The notes below the pieces were generated by a model. The model had not been told where the DNA came from. It ran no database searches and was given only the letters and a program-made list of their open reading frames with translations. Positions 36,857 to 50,877 of a DNA stretch of 64,000 bases are shown here, one piece after another (within the stretch, counting starts at the first letter, position 1; every line of letters starts with the position of its first letter). The stretch comes from Paramecium sonneborni (Eukaryota; Ciliophora; Oligohymenophorea; Peniculida; Parameciidae): the NCBI GenBank assembly GCA_905182985.1, contig CAJJDN010000058.1:218039-282038 (forward strand). The letters run 5' to 3'. Position numbers and translations under genes: made by a program.

Positions 36857-39800
36857 TCAAATCTATTTTTTACTCACTTTCTAAAATGGATTTAATCTCT
36901 GATTTTATTATGAAGTACTTCTTTAACTTATGCTACTTTTATCTTATTATTTCTGAACTATTGTTGCTTTTTATTAACTTTTTGATTTCTAAAATTATTA
37001 TACTTTATCATTTGGAGGAGGTTGAGTTTTTTAAGATTCTAAAGTACTTGATATCAAATCTAAATTTTTAATAGAGGTTTATTGAGATGTCTCTATTTTT
37101 TAAACTTCTTCATTTGCTCTTGACTTCTTCTTGTTCTTTTTAGATATTGTATTCTCATCAATATCCAAAATAAAGAATTTTGACTTCTTTGCTTTAATAG
37201 TTTATTTCGATTCTAGCTATTATATTTCTTATTATTATTGTTATTGAAGAATAGATTAATCAACCACTCTTTAATCTTCATTTTTTATGTTTTATTATAC
37301 CTTTAAAATTTCTTGTAATCTCTTCTCTTATTAAATTTATAAATCTTGTTATGATACTTTTGTCTAATCCTCGTATTTTCGTATACGTATTGATACATGA
37401 TTACCAAGTAAACATGATTTTCTAAATTCAGCCAATAATTTATTTTCTGATCGATGTAATTTCATTCTTTTCTTCATCTTTAATCCTCTCTAATGAATAT
37501 AATCCAAATCTTAAATTTTTTTAAACCATCTTTTTCTAATATTTCTAAATTTATCTATTAAATCCATAAGTTCTACTAATTGATAAAGGATCTTTACTCC
37601 TGCTTTTTTAGATAACAATTAAAATTTATTATATTTTCTTTATTCAGAAATAATACTCCATTTCATAAATTATTAACAATCCAATATAAATGTTTCTACT
37701 AAATTAAATTATTTAATTAAATCTTCTGATTACTTTTAAATTGCTAAAATACAAATTATATATAAATGGCAACGAATTTAACAATATTCTTTATAAGGGA
37801 AAAACAAATATTTTTCATAAATACCAATAGCAAACTCAAACTGTATTTTAGCCTTATCAAATTGACCTTACTCTAAAAATATTTCACCGATTTTTTCTAT
37901 ATTATGACCATAACATTCATCTTTTTATATTTATTAATATTATTTATGAATCTCTTAATATCTTTACCATGCTAATTAATGATCATTATTCTTCATAAAA
38001 CCATTTGAATGTAATAATTTAGTTCCAGTATTTTAATTTAATGAATTATCCATAAATATAATTGAAGCCACAAAGTAAACTTATTAAAAAAATGGTTTCA
38101 TTTTATCATAGATACTTCTTACTCTAGTTTAATAATAAAATTCTTAAGATTACAATCTATCATTATGTAAATGATAATCTTTTATTTATGTCATAATCAA
38201 TTTTCTTTACTATTAAACAAAATACATTCTATTAAATGTTTAAGTCTTAGAAATTGTGTATGCTTTACTAGCTCTTGAATAAAATCTTAAAGCACTAAAA
38301 TAGGCATTACAACTTTAAAATATTCCAGCCAATAAAAATTCTAATTAAGCAAAGTTTTTATTATGTAGACATTATAATTTATTATCTCTATAAAGCTGAT
38401 TAATTTTTCTTGCATAAAACCAACCTAATTTTAAAACCTAACAAGATTCTTCATTTTCAATATATATTTTAAAAATCATTAAAACTATTTCAATTACTTC
38501 ATCAGAAAATTCATCATGCAACAACTTTCTATATTCAATTGCTTTTTAAAGTGCTCTTAATGCATTTTCTGGATCGTTTAATTAACAAAATACAACACCT
38601 AAATTATAAGCTAATTTTGATAGATTATAAGTAGCCATATTATGAAAATTTATCAGAATTTTCTTTGGTATTTCAGTTTCCTCTTTTCGTTTAATATCTT
38701 TAGTATTTTTTTTAACTACTGCTTCTTCTTCCAGATTTTCTTTAATATCTTTCCATTTTTCCATAGGAAAATAATTATCATAAATAGTTTTACTCATTTA
38801 AAATGTTATCATTGCTGATTAAATTTAAATTGTTTCTTGGCATATAATTCCATAAATATATAATGAATATCCAAAAAGTAATGTAGAAAGTAGATTTCTT
38901 TTCATTTGAATATCAATAATAGAGAAAATCATAGAATTAGCCTCATTTAATCTTGAATTAGCTAAACAATGTTCTACATTTGCTAATTGAATTATTACAT
39001 GTTTTCTCATCTCAATTAATCCATTATGTTAATGTATGGCTTTTTTAATCTTTCGACGCATCAGAAATTTCTTTTATTATTATATTTAACTTATTTATAA
39101 TAGTCTAAGTAATACTATTTATGGTTTTCTAGAACTATATTATACCAATTAAATTAAAACTAAAAAATTAGAAGTTAATGTTGATTTATCTTCATTCTTT
39201 TACACTAATTAAATTGGTAACTCTAAGTCATTTTAATATTATTATTTCCGAGCTTTTTCATCCAAAACTTCTTATGCCCTAGCCTAAGCTAGATATATAA
39301 GAGCTTAAACTTTATCTATTGAATATTTTTCTTCTTATTTTATAAAGTTTTAACAATTTTTCAAGAAATTTTTATTCATTAATAAAGATGAATAATTCAT
39401 TTCATTTTTTAATTGTTCTCTAACTTTGTTATCATTATTTTCTTTATTTTCAAGTTATTTAATAGTTAAGTTTTCGATGTCTAATTCCAAATCAAAATTT
39501 TTTAATATGTTATCATTATCTTCTTCATCACTTTTTTAAGATTAATCAATCACATCCAAATATTCATTATTATTTTTTTAATGTTTATTAATATATTCTT
39601 CTTTTTTTCTCAACCTTTATAATTATTCAATACTTTATATAAGACATTCTATTTAAATAATATGGCTTTTCAATTCTTCTAAAGCTCTAATAAAAATATA
39701 ATTATAAATTTTACTATTGGAAATTAAAATCAGATCCTTAAAATGTTCTATTTAATCCTAATTTAATGAAATCCAGTATAATTCTATCTTAAACTTCATC

Positions 39801-41174
39801 AAAAATAGAATCTGCATAGAGTAAATAATCCTTAAATTTAACATCTATCTCTGATTTAGGTTTCTTCTTTCTTAATTTACTAATAATTAGTTAATTATAT
39901 CCTCTTGGATTCTTAAACAATATAATAATATCACAAATAGCTAAATAATCTTTCAAATAAGACTTTTTAAACGTTTACATTTTTGCTTCACTAATACAAT
40001 TAATTGATGATTCTACATTTGCTTAAAATGGAATAAGTGAACGTATTCTTTAAAATGATTATAATTTAAATAATTTCAATCTTCTAAAATAGTATATATT
40101 ACTTAATGTAAAATTTAATCTATATAAATATTTAGAATAACAAGCATATAATATGTTTAAAAGACAATGTGACAATTTTAAAAGACAAAGTTCAGATAAT
40201 TAAAGTTGTTCAAAATCTAGATGTGTATGCAAATCTTTTAAAGAATAGTTCATTCCTTAGTAAAATAATAGAATTTTATAATATTATGGACAATCTAAAT
40301 TTGGAAGATCATGAAATAGAAAATAAATTTCTTCAATAAATACTAAATACTCTCTTAAATGAGGAAAATATGTTTGAAGCATTAATTAAAATATGACATT
40401 TAAAAATCTAGGATTAGCTTCAATATCAAAAACCTGTATAACCTCCATTAATTCATTTACAACATCATAATTTACTTCTGGTTTAGATCTTATTTATAAA
40501 TTTGGTTATTTAATTAAGATAGTTGCTAAATCTGCAATCATTGCCCATCTTCTATTAACTACTCTCTTTTCTTAAGATGATGTTGATTTTTAATGACTCT
40601 TTAGTACTTATCTTTATACTAATAATAATTATTAAAAAAAATGTTGTTTTTTGAAATCATTTTCTTCTATGTTAAAATATTTATCATTTGAAAAAAAGCA
40701 ATTATATCTTGCATGTCTGGCTGCTTCTTTATATGTAAATGGATATATTTATAAGTGTTAATGATTATCATTTACTTAAATTCCTTTTAAATCTACCATA
40801 ATTTCATAATCTAAATAAGAAGCTGATATTTATATTTTGTAAAATGATGATGTATCCACTTTTTTCAATTCTACTATAAATTATTTTATTTTAACATTAT
40901 ACTCTACTTTTAACATATAATCTCTTTCATCTTTCTTCTCAAAATCTCTTTTATGATGGCTTGATCTCTTTACATGATGTTCTATTGTTATATTTTATTA
41001 TTTCTTTGAATCATCACTATTTATAAATTCTTAATCTGAATTTAAAGTTGTTCTAATTCTTTCTTATTATTGTCCTTCTTCTATTTGTATCTATTGCTAT
41101 TCAAAAACTGTTTATTCTATAATATTTTATATAATAGCATCATGTTAATTATGATTACTTAGACAACAACCCAT
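36857..41174 (-). CDS. Giant TPR protein with N-terminal acylation motif
   Basis: 1,429 aa, the largest gene here; one 28-nt intron (39687-39714) and otherwise a single open frame of over 4.2 kb, with exact codon count. N-terminus MGCCLSNHNQH gives Gly2 (myristoylation) and Cys3/Cys4 (palmitoylation). The central part is helical with acidic linkers; from about residue 750 there are TPR-like helix pairs (YNLSKLAYNLGVVFCQLNDPENALRALQKAIEYRKLL; IGEIFLEQGQFDKAKIQFEFAIGIYEKY). The C-terminal ~150 residues are Lys/Gln/Ser rich. Likely a membrane-linked scaffold; no orthologue recognised. Confidence 0.8.
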
Positions 41175-41392
41175 TATTTTAAAAGAAGTAAGATCAATTT
41201 AAAAACAGTCTTATTAATTAATATAATAAAAATTTATCTTCTGATTAATGAAGACTTTCAAAAATATATTGAATTTTATAGTTTAAAATGACACATTCAT
41301 TAAACAATAATTAATTTACAATAAGTCAATCCTAAAATATTCTAAAATATATCTATTATTATTATATATTATTTGTTTAACGGTCACTTTGT

Positions 41393-41911
41393 ATGTCGAG
41401 AAGACTAAGGCAAAAGCTTATTAATAATGAGAATGAAAACCCATCTGAAAATTATGAATGCAAATTTAATGAATCTCCATAAAGACTTTGTTAAGAAAGA
41501 AGAGCTTAATAATGTTTAGAATAAATAAGTTCTCAATTTCTTCTATCTAATACCTTTGATATATATGCAGGTTGGAATGAAAAAGAAGATTTACCTAATA
41601 AAAACTATCATAGACCAGCTTAATCATAAAAATCTACATTAGACTCATCTTTTAGAATTAGAAGTTAAATTAGAACTGCAACACCTAATCAACGTAGATC
41701 TAAACGAACTTAATCTCATATGAAAGAAACCAAAATTTTATTAGACATCTGTCCAAAGTAATGTTTCAATTATCCTATACCAGCCTTTAAAACTAAACAA
41801 TTTTCTTAAAAAGAATAAATTAAATATTTTCAAGGGTTTTATGATAGAGGAGATGAAAAATCCTTTGATTGGATGAGCAATCTACTTCAAGTTAGGAAAA
41901 TTAAAAGATGA
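41393..41911 (+). CDS. Small basic orphan protein
   Basis: 172 aa, no intron, 173 exact codons. Starts MSRRLRQKLINNENENPSEN; contains LDSSFRIRSQIRTATPNQRR and a C-terminal block (CFNYPIPAFKTKQFS; YFQGFYDRGDEKSFDWMSNL). Arg/Ser-rich middle suggests a phosphoprotein. No family recognised. Confidence 0.65.
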
Positions 41912-44077
41912 TTTATATACTAGATTATTTCATTATGATTATAATAACTGTTTTAGACCTAAATCAATCAAAAATTATAAATACCATACATAAATAAATC
42001 TTAAATTTAATATTGCATACCTAAGTCTATTTCCTTTTTTTAATTTTGGGTCAAAATCTACTAACCTTCTCCATATTAAAAGTCTTTTTATATATGTAAA
42101 ATTCTTTTATCAATTTTTCAAATCTTCTATACATTCATTATAAGCATATTACTATTCATAAAAATTAAATAAAGAACAAAAATTTATACTGTTTAATGCT
42201 TTATTAATTGAAGATTTTACAAACCTTTTTCTTAAGTTATGTAACTAAAATAAAGTGGGTCATATTCATTTTTTTATTACAAATTTAACTAAATTTTAAA
42301 ATAAAAGTAGACTATTAATTATCTAACAATAGAATAAGCCTTAAATAATTTATTTAAGTCTTAAATTGGAATACCAAAATACCTAGACCAGTGTCTTATA
42401 CACAAAATTAATTGAATTTTATATATCTTATACTTAGATGTTCTAAATATTTTTGATAATTTTTTCACAGAAAGTAAATTTAAAAACTTTTGAGATAATA
42501 TTAAAATTATTATAATCTGGTCCGATCTGTAAATATTATAATCTTTTCTCGAAGTTCAATCATGATAAATTTTAAATTTTAAAATTCTGTTTTATTTTTA
42601 AAGATCTTTATAATTTATTATATAAATATTAAATATATCCAAAAATGAACTTAATTTAATCTTAATACTTATGTCTTAATTTAAAAATGATCATTAATAT
42701 TATTTGGTTTGTTAGCATGCATATCATATAAAATCAAAATGCTTGTTTATTTCAAATAATGAAAAATCCTATCAATACTTAGAATTTTAGATTTACTTAT
42801 GGTAGTTTTTTTTAAATTCCTAATAAGATTAGTAAGAATTATTGGGATGCAAAAACTTGAATTCGTTAGAAATGCTAATAGAAGATCATCTTTATAATTA
42901 TTTGATTCTTATATATGCTACTACTGCAATTCATATCAATTTCATTATCAAATATAAAATTAGTTACCATCATAAACCACCTTACACAATTATATAATAA
43001 AATTATACAAAATATATAATTTGTTAACTAATAATTATACAATAGATTTTTTATTTTGAGTGCAATGTTGTATGGTGTAAAATTTAGATAATTTAAAATT
43101 ATAGGTTGCATTCATTTATCTATATATTTAAGTTTATAATTTATCCTTTTAAATTGACGCTTAATTTTATAAAATTTTTTATAAAATGATAATTGATGTT
43201 TGAATAATCTCATCAAATAATTTTGTATATGCTTCTAATTGCTTTCTGTATTGAGAATTAAGAGAGAATAAGATTTCTTGTTTTCTCATTTTGGCTAGGA
43301 AATAAAAGGTAATTTATTATTATAAAAAATTACCCAAATATTCCTATAAATGTAAGAAGGAATGATGATTAAGCCTACACCAAATAATCAGACTACACTA
43401 AAAAATATATCATTTCCTTATTATAAACCAGAAAATAAATGAAATACTTGCAAGAGTCGAATTACAATTTTGATTATAAATGATTTGATGATTAGAAAAT
43501 CATTTTGTTATTTTTATGATCTAATTTAACAAGAACTAAGTAGAGAGTATATAATATATATATATTAGTTATTAGTATTGGCAAAAATATAGAAATCCTA
43601 TACCATACTATAAACTGGTCATTTATCAATTTTATTTCAATTTTAATGAAATAAATAATTGTGTTAACTACTTAAAGAAGACTCTTTTTAATAAATTTGA
43701 AATTTCATTCAATAGATAAATAGATAGGAATTCTTTAAAAAAATTTTTAATCACTTTCATTTACCAAAATAGATAAAAATAAAAAGGATTAGCAAAATTA
43801 ATTACTTGAATTATATACAATTAATGTTTTCCGAGTATTTAATTAAGTGCATAAAATCTAATAAATTCATAATAATTTTTTTCATTCTAGAAAATAATAA
43901 TTAAGTTAGGTAATATATAAGATAAGACTAATTAATGCATAAAATTTGAAACAATAAAAAAATAATGTATGAATAGTACTTCAGAAACAGTATAAATTAA
44001 AATATTAAAAACTACTAAAATTAATATAAATGTATTATTAGTGAACTAACAGAAGTAATTAGATTTTATGTATTGTT
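41912..44077. other. Longest gene-poor stretch of the window
   Basis: About 2.2 kb of A+T-rich sequence. Weak candidates only: a 36-codon plus-strand frame from ATG 42761 (MKNPINTQNFRFTYGSFFQI...) and a minus-strand region 43188-43503 where hydrophobic and charged helical stretches appear in different frames with possible intron junctions (LIIIPSYIYRNIW; MRKQEILFSLNSQYRKQLEA). The latter may be a small membrane-protein gene or relic; I could not build a consistent model. Confidence 0.35.
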
Positions 44078-44449
44078 ATGAAAAACAAATTAGAAGAATT
44101 AAAAGTTATGATTTTTGATGATGTACGCTATGATGATTCAAATTAGAATGAAATCTACTAAGAGAACTAAAGCCATGAAATAATTTTATAACAATTGAAA
44201 AATTTAGCTACAGCTTAAGAAGCAAAAATTTATAGTACATTCAATTCAGATTGGAAAGGTATTAATTATTAGTGATTTTTATTAGCTCAATTAGATCCAT
44301 AAGTAAGATAATGGATGACTCAAGTAAGATAACAATATTTTGAGACATAAAAAAAGTCTTAGAAAGTTGTTTAAAATGTTTAACTTGAATCTTTCTCATC
44401 AGATAATCAAACCGCTGATATTTAACTAGATGACTATTTCTAATTATGA
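44078..44449 (+). CDS. Small acidic helical protein
   Basis: 114 aa after removal of a 27-nt intron (44259-44285), which contains an in-frame TGA if retained. Gln/Glu/Asp-rich helix (MKNKLEELKVMIFDDVRY; QWMTQVRQQYFETQKK) ending SSDNQTADIQLDDYFQL. No family recognised; lies 189 nt upstream of the EF-hand gene, same strand. Confidence 0.65.
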
Positions 44450-44638
44450 AATAGAAAACAAACTGTATTCTTTTGTGATTCGATATAATTTCATGTAATT
44501 AAATTTCTTGAACTATAAAAAATTTATCATTTTTTTATAAAATAATAGATTTATAGAGTATTTTAGGATAATTATTGAATTATATAAAATGTATAGAAGT
44601 TTATGAAAATATGATATTAATAATATAAAAAATAACTG

Positions 44639-46218
44639 ATGGATTGGAGAAACAAATTAGAGCTAATTTAAAACAAAATAAGAGGCTAATTACATGCTCG
44701 TAAAATAGATGACTTAGAAGGAGTTTACTAATTAATGTCAGAATTTGATAAAGACAATTCTGGTATAATAATGTGTAAAATTAGGTTATTTGGACAAAGA
44801 TGAATTCTAAAAGTTTCTTTCCAAAATAGGTGTCTTTCTTACAACTCAAGAATTAAGAGCAGTTTATGATAAATATGATTCAAATAAAGATGGAAATATA
44901 GCTTATGCCGAATTTGTTAATTTAATAAGAGAAAATATGAGTGAAAGAAGAATTAGTGTTGTTAGAAGCACTTTTGCATTTCTTGATCAATAAAGATAAG
45001 GAAGACTTCTATTAGATAGCTTATATAGACTTTATTAAGCAAAAAATCATCCTAGAGTAAGAACTAGATAAAAGACTGCAGATCAAGTTACAAAAGAATT
45101 TGTTAATGCTATATCAAAAAGAAGTAAAGATGGACAAAGTATATGTGAAGAAGAATTCTTAAATTATTATGCTGATTGTAATGCAACTCTTCCTAGTGAA
45201 AAAGAAGAATATTTTACAGATGTATTTTTGCTTATATTTATATTTAGTTATTAACTTCTACTTGGGGAGTTACTTCAGGTGCAGATTATGTTTCTCCAGA
45301 AAGATTAGCCTAATTAGAAATTATTTTATTTGAAAAAATTAGATAAAAAACTGTTACAAAAGATGATGAAGGTAAAACAGCCAAAAAAGCCTTTATGTAT
45401 TTTGATTTGGAAAATAAAGGAACTATTGATATTTATTAATTTGCATAAGCTCTTTAAAAATTTGGTTGCGTTTTTAGTGATAAAGAGATTCAAGCATTAT
45501 TTAATAAATATGATTCTGATAAAAGTGGAAGATTATGTTATGATGAAATATGTGGATTAATTGCTTTAATGGGATCAGGAAATAATGCTAATGTCAATCC
45601 AGTGTTTTAAATTGCAAGAGCTCCTCCTTAAGATACATTAAATAGAATAAGACTAGATCTAATAAAGAAAGGATAACATTCAGTTATTAGAATGTCTACT
45701 ATATTTGCTAATTCTGACAAAAATAAAAATGGAACATTAAATAGATAAGAATTCTAATGGGCTATGAAGGAATCCGGATTTTTATTAACCAAGACTGAAT
45801 ATGATAATCTTTTTAGATATTTTGATAAGAATTGCGATGATGAAGTTTCATTTGTTGAATTCATTAGTTTCTTAAGAAGTATAATCTTATATATATTTAA
45901 GAACCATTAAATTAGTCTAGAACTGATCTCGTCAATTAATTATGGAATAGAATATCAAATGGATAACCTTCATTAACAATTTAGTAACTTAAATGTATTT
46001 TAAATATTTATTAATTAGAATTTTATGATCCTTCTAAAAGTTAAGATGTGATTACAGGAATTAAAACTGTTGCTGATGCTACCAAAGACTTTAATGATCT
46101 ATGGAAAGATGTATAGGCTATTACTTAATAATAATTTATTGATTATTTGACTGATATTAGTGCTCTTATAGAAAGTGAAGCAGCTTTTGAGAAATTCATC
46201 AGAAATTCATGGAGATGA
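44639..46218 (+). CDS. Multi-EF-hand calcium-binding protein (calcyphosin-like)
   Basis: 502 aa. At least five clear EF-hand loops: DKDNSGYLDKDEF, DSNKDGNIAYAEF, DSDKSGRLCYDEI, DKNKNGTLNRQEF, DKNCDDEVSFVEF, plus weaker ones (DLENKGTIDIYQF). The opening IRGQLHARKIDDLEGVYQLMSEFD resembles calcyphosin. Three introns: 44763-44784, 45222-45247, 45879-45901 (AAG end); the first splits the first calcium loop and its removal restores it. Calcium sensor, possibly ciliary by family association. Confidence 0.88.
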
Positions 46219-46673
46219 ATATAAAATAATAATATACATATATATATATCATTAATTAATTGTGCTAAAATAATAATGATACAGAAGTATTATTTATATT
46301 ATTACTAATATTTGTTTTCTTTCTAAACTTCATTTTTCATTTATAAAATTGAATTAATCAATTTTTTAATGTAGGATATTAAAATCTGATAGATTGGCTT
46401 TTTTTAAATATATCTAAAAGATTATTAGGAACAAAATATCATATTTGTTTGTTTGTTTATAAAAGGTATTATTGAAATATCTATCAGAAGGAATATTTTT
46501 GATGAATTTTGAAAATGAAAGCAATAAATGTTATTAAAGAAATGACTTGAAGAATTGTAATTAGATTAAATGAATTTTGAAGGTATAGAAAGTGTTAATG
46601 ATGATTTATATTGTTAATAATTATTTTGAGATATTAATTTAAATATATTTAATTCATAAATATAAATTAAAGA
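46219..46673. other. Intergenic
   Basis: A+T rich; includes TA-rich tract near 46230-46260. No supported gene. Confidence 0.5.
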
Positions 46674-47929
46674 ATGTTCTTTGTTTATTTTGCATCATTA
46701 GTATATCTATTAGTAGCATAAGAAGAGAATATTGATGATGATGATGAATTTTTATAGCCTCCTCCTGATGATGAAGGTTCATTTGCTCATCCTTTACATA
46801 GAACTTATTTATAAGATTCATATTGTATGGATGGTACTTAAGCAGCTGGATATGTTTACGAAGGTAGTACTGATGATTTAATTATGTATTTTTATTCTGG
46901 AGGAATATGTATTAATGATAATAGTAAATTTCTAAAATATGGAGATTATGTTTATATTGATAATTGTACATATAGAAATACTACATTTTATGGTACTACA
47001 AATGGATATCCAGAAGAATTCAATGCTAATTAAGGTTTAATGGGAAATAATAAATATTAAAACTTTCATCTTAGAAAAGCTCATAAAATGTTTCTTATGT
47101 ATTGTGATGGTAATATGTGGTATTCATAAATGAATTCTAAAGTTTTTAAAGGAGCATTATCTTAAATGAAGGTGATACCTAAAAGAATTATTTTAGCAGG
47201 TTCAGGTGTTGGAGGATGGTATTTAGTAAATAAATATAATGAATTAAGAACTGTTATTAGAGAATTATATTAAGAAGATGTTGAATTAAGAATGCTTTTA
47301 GATGGTGTGATATTTGATATATCTAGAAATTAAGATATAATAGATGCTTATACTGAAGTTACAAATAGAGTTGGAATAACGATTAATGATATTTTTTCAT
47401 TTGATGCATTAAAAAAAGTAGATATACCTACTTTTATAGTACATGCTCAATATGATTGGTGGTAATTAGAGATTGCTGATGGTTTTGAATGTATTGGTAA
47501 AATTCATTTGGATAAATGTACTCCTAAAGAAAAGAAATAAATAGAAAAAATTAGATTAAATATTTTATAATAATTAAAGGATTTAATGAAAATTAAACCA
47601 GATTGGGGATTATGGGCTATAAGTTGTGTATTTAATGAATTAATTATATGGACTGAAGCTTGGAATCATCCAAAATTTTAAGTTCCTATGTTAGAAGGAG
47701 GAAGATTATCAGATAAATTTTAAGAGTATTTTTATATATATATGAATTTAGTTGGTTAGAAAACAAAGGTGATAATCATGTAACTTATGATATTGTTTCA
47801 TGGCCTGATAATAAACCATGTAGTAATATCTTTCATAGTGGTAAGACTGATCCATAATTGGATGATATGATAAGAAATTATGAAATTAATGAATCAAGGA
47901 GAAAACGAGAAGAAAAATATGATTTATGA
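46674..47929 (+). CDS. Secreted pectin-acetylesterase/Notum-like hydrolase
   Basis: 409 aa. Signal peptide FFVYFASLVYLLVA, then an acidic propeptide-like stretch. Conserved PAE/NOTUM features: LIMYFYSGGICINDNS (oxyanion strand), MFLMYCDGNMWYS, nucleophile region LAGSGVGGWYLVNK, and acid/His regions (VHAQYDWWQ; IFHSGKTDP). One 26-nt intron (47726-47751). Carboxylesterase acting outside the cell or in vacuoles; substrate not predictable. Confidence 0.83.
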
Positions 47930-47948
47930 TAATATAATTAATTATTTA

Positions 47949-48842
47949 ATGGAGGAAAGCATCTATAACATTATAATTGAAGATCCTATTCCATAAAAAC
48001 GATAAAAAAAGTATAAATCATAATTCCCTGGTACTATTCAACCATCTTATAGTACATTTGGAAATTAATCAAATGTTATTTAGGTATGACGATCACTAAA
48101 TGTAAGGTTAAAAATATAAGTGGAGATTATTAGTTATCATCTAATAGATATACATCTGAAAGTGGAACTATTGGAAAAGCAAAAACATGTTAATTTATCT
48201 TATTAATATTTAGAATAACTCTCACCCATTAAACCTAGAATTATGGGTACTAATAATTTAGATGAATGGATTGAAAAAGGATCACTTGTAAGAAGTTAAG
48301 AATTAGTTCATTCTCATAGAAATAAATTGAAACCTCTTGTTCCAAAATCTATAGAAAAACCAACTATGGGATTATAATCTAATAGAAATTTTATTGCTAC
48401 AAACAAAATTGATATCATTCTTCAATGTTATTTTTATATTTATAATAGCTCCTAAATAAATATAAGAATAACCTAATTGGCTCAATAAAAAAGATTATGG
48501 ATAAATTCCACTTTATTTAAGTCAAATCAAAGATTAACTCTAATAATCTTATTTATAAGAATAAGATTATGCTAAAAAATAATTAGAAGCATAAAATGAT
48601 TAATTGTAATTTATAATTAATAATCTAGATAATTATTATCAGAAGAAGAATTATAATAAATTAGAGAAGGATTAAAATAAAGATATGATGAAGTTAATAA
48701 ACAATATCAATAATATACACATTTAAAGAAATTTGACACTGTTGGATTAAAAAGAAGAAAAGAATAATTTGAAAAAGAATTAATTTAATTAGAAAAAGAC
48801 ATGGATAAAATGAAAAAATAATATGTATTTGTAGAAAAATGA
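47949..48842 (+). CDS. ENKUR: Enkurin
   Basis: 266 aa ciliary doublet-microtubule inner protein in other eukaryotes. N-terminus EESIYNIIIEDPIPQK..KY; middle KPRIMGTNNLDEWIEKGS; then KPLVPKSIEKPTMGLQSNRNFIATNKIDII, WLNKKDYGQIPLYLSQIK and the C-terminal enkurin helix (GLKQRYDEVNKQYQQ; KKFDTVGLKRRKEQFEKELIQLEKDMDKM). Four introns: 48084-48106 (AAG), 48189-48213 and 48427-48448 (both start GTT), 48606-48628. Starts 19 nt after the preceding stop. Confidence 0.9.
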
Positions 48843-49449
48843 AATTTAATATATATTATATATCTATACAATCCATTTTCTATTCTATTAATCTTTTTGT
48901 CTAATGAATATTTAAAACTATCTTTACGAGCTATTATCATAATCTTCAATATTAAGATGAGGATATTATAAAATATTTGAAGTTAATTTTTTTATAAGGT
49001 ATATAGATTATATATAAAAATGAATAATATAATAAATTAAATTGAACTTAAGTAATATCAATTAATAATTGACAAGTAGCAACAGTTAATTAAAATAAGA
49101 TAATTTAATTAAAATTAAGTGAATCAATTTATATATATGAGCAATAATAAATAATAAGATCAAATAATTAAGATGATTTTGAATAAATGTATATAAAAAT
49201 ATGTTGATATTATAGAAGAGAATAATAAAATTGTTAATGGATTATGAATATTAAATTTGAAAGAGAAATAGTAAAATAAATATTATCCTTTTAAATTTTA
49301 TCTGAACCAAATAATAATTTATAATTACTATAATAAGAAGAGATAAGTAAAAGTGTGGTGGAATAGGAGAGTAGTTTGATTATGTATTAATATGAGTATA
49401 ATGAATTTGTTTGGTTAATTAAATCCACCATTTTTATAATATAAATAAA
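48843..49449. other. Spacer with open Gln/Asn-rich segments upstream of the ULP gene
   Basis: Frames from ATG 49021 (MNNIINQIELKQYQ...) and ATG 49235 (MNIKFEREIVKQIL...) are each open for about 70 codons and look helical. They could be further 5' exons of the protease gene, but I found no intron that joins them to it. Confidence 0.4.
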
Positions 49450-50877
49450 ATGATAAAACAAAAAAAGAAATAATATTAAAACAAGATGGAGTAGCTTATT
49501 CAAAATAAAAGACAGGAACATATGGAGCTACTTAATTAATTGGAGAAATTGGAAATATAATAATAAATAAAAGAGATGCAAATAATTTAGACGATTACAT
49601 AATAATAAAAAAGAGAGCAAGAAATAGAGATAATAGCAGCACCTTAATTAGTATCTCCAAAATGGTTAATGAATTTGAAACCAACAATGACATATGAAAG
49701 TGATGTGGTAACTTAAGAGGAAAGTGAATTAGATTAGATTGTAAAACATCAATTAAAAGAAAAGATTCAGAAATAGAAAGTAAGAAATATATTTAATGGA
49801 ATAGGAAATGCAATAATAAGCATATTTAGAATTAATAAATGAATTAGATTTGCAATAGAAACATCATACATATGATGAAAAGGTAAAAGAGGATTTCAAA
49901 TGCACATATCAATATATGAGTTAAGGAAGATAAGTTAGTATTGATATAAAGTATTACGATTTCTCTAAGTTGAATCCATAGAATTATGTAAACGATACTA
50001 TAATAAACTTCTTTTTGAGATTCATTGAGAATGACATCTTCAAAAATAAATCTCTTTTAATTTACAATACTTATTTCTGTACTAGATTATTATCATTTCA
50101 TGTGGAATATAAACAAATTTATTAATAGTATTTGCAAAATAATTCAATGTTACAAAAATGGACTAAAGATAATATATTTAAAAAATAATATTTATTATTT
50201 CCTCTACATTTACGTGAACATTGGGCAGTAATATTTGTAGTAAATCCATTACAAGTTTGCGAATAATTGTGTAATAATAATAACTTTTAATTGAGTAATG
50301 ATGTAAATAAAAATGGGTATTTAATCTATTTTGATTCACTCCTAATATAGGATTAAAGAATTGGAATTCAAATTAAATTTTATTTAATGCATGTCTATAA
50401 TCATGAACATAAGAAATATAATGATGATCAAATCTATGAAATTGTAATGAGATCAAATGTACCTGTACATTAACCTATAGTTCCAAGATAGACAAATCTA
50501 GTAGACTGTGGATTGTATATGTTAGAATATGTGGAGAGGTTTTTAATGAATCCTTATTAAATTCTTAATTATTTGGAATAGGATCACTTGAAATGGTTTC
50601 CAAAAGTGATGATTTTTATTAAACGCATATTAATTAAAAAAATATTAAATGCCTTAAGTTCTGGATAAAAAGATTATGCACTAAGATACCAAGAAAACTG
50701 CAAGATGATTGATTAACAATTCAGTATTTATTTTATTTATTAATTATAGCTGATACAAATCAATATGATTACATTGATGAATAACTCCTCGAATAATTAT
50801 AAGTTCCACGTTTACAATTTCATCTAAGCGAAGATTATAATTACTATTATGATGTATCGCCTAGTATTGGTTTATGA
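49450..50877 (+). CDS. ULP1/SENP-type SUMO protease (peptidase C48)
   Basis: 458 aa with the start used here (ATG 49450; upstream exons possible). N-terminal coiled coil (QEHMELLNQLEKLEIQQQIKEMQ). Catalytic domain about residues 170-400: FDFSKLNPQNYVNDTIINFFLRF-like entry (WLND equivalent), catalytic His in LHLREHWAVIFV, Asp in IYFDSLL, Gln and Cys in PRQTNLVDCGLYMLEYVERF. All four key residues present. Introns 49780-49804 and 50724-50749. The 3' half from 50249 is repeated after the N at 51365. Confidence 0.9.

Noticed and set aside
37294..37318. Intron-like 25-nt GTATAA...GAAG segment (minus strand) inside the large TPR gene
   Set aside because: Removing it breaks the frame; leaving it in keeps one frame open from 39686 to the stop.
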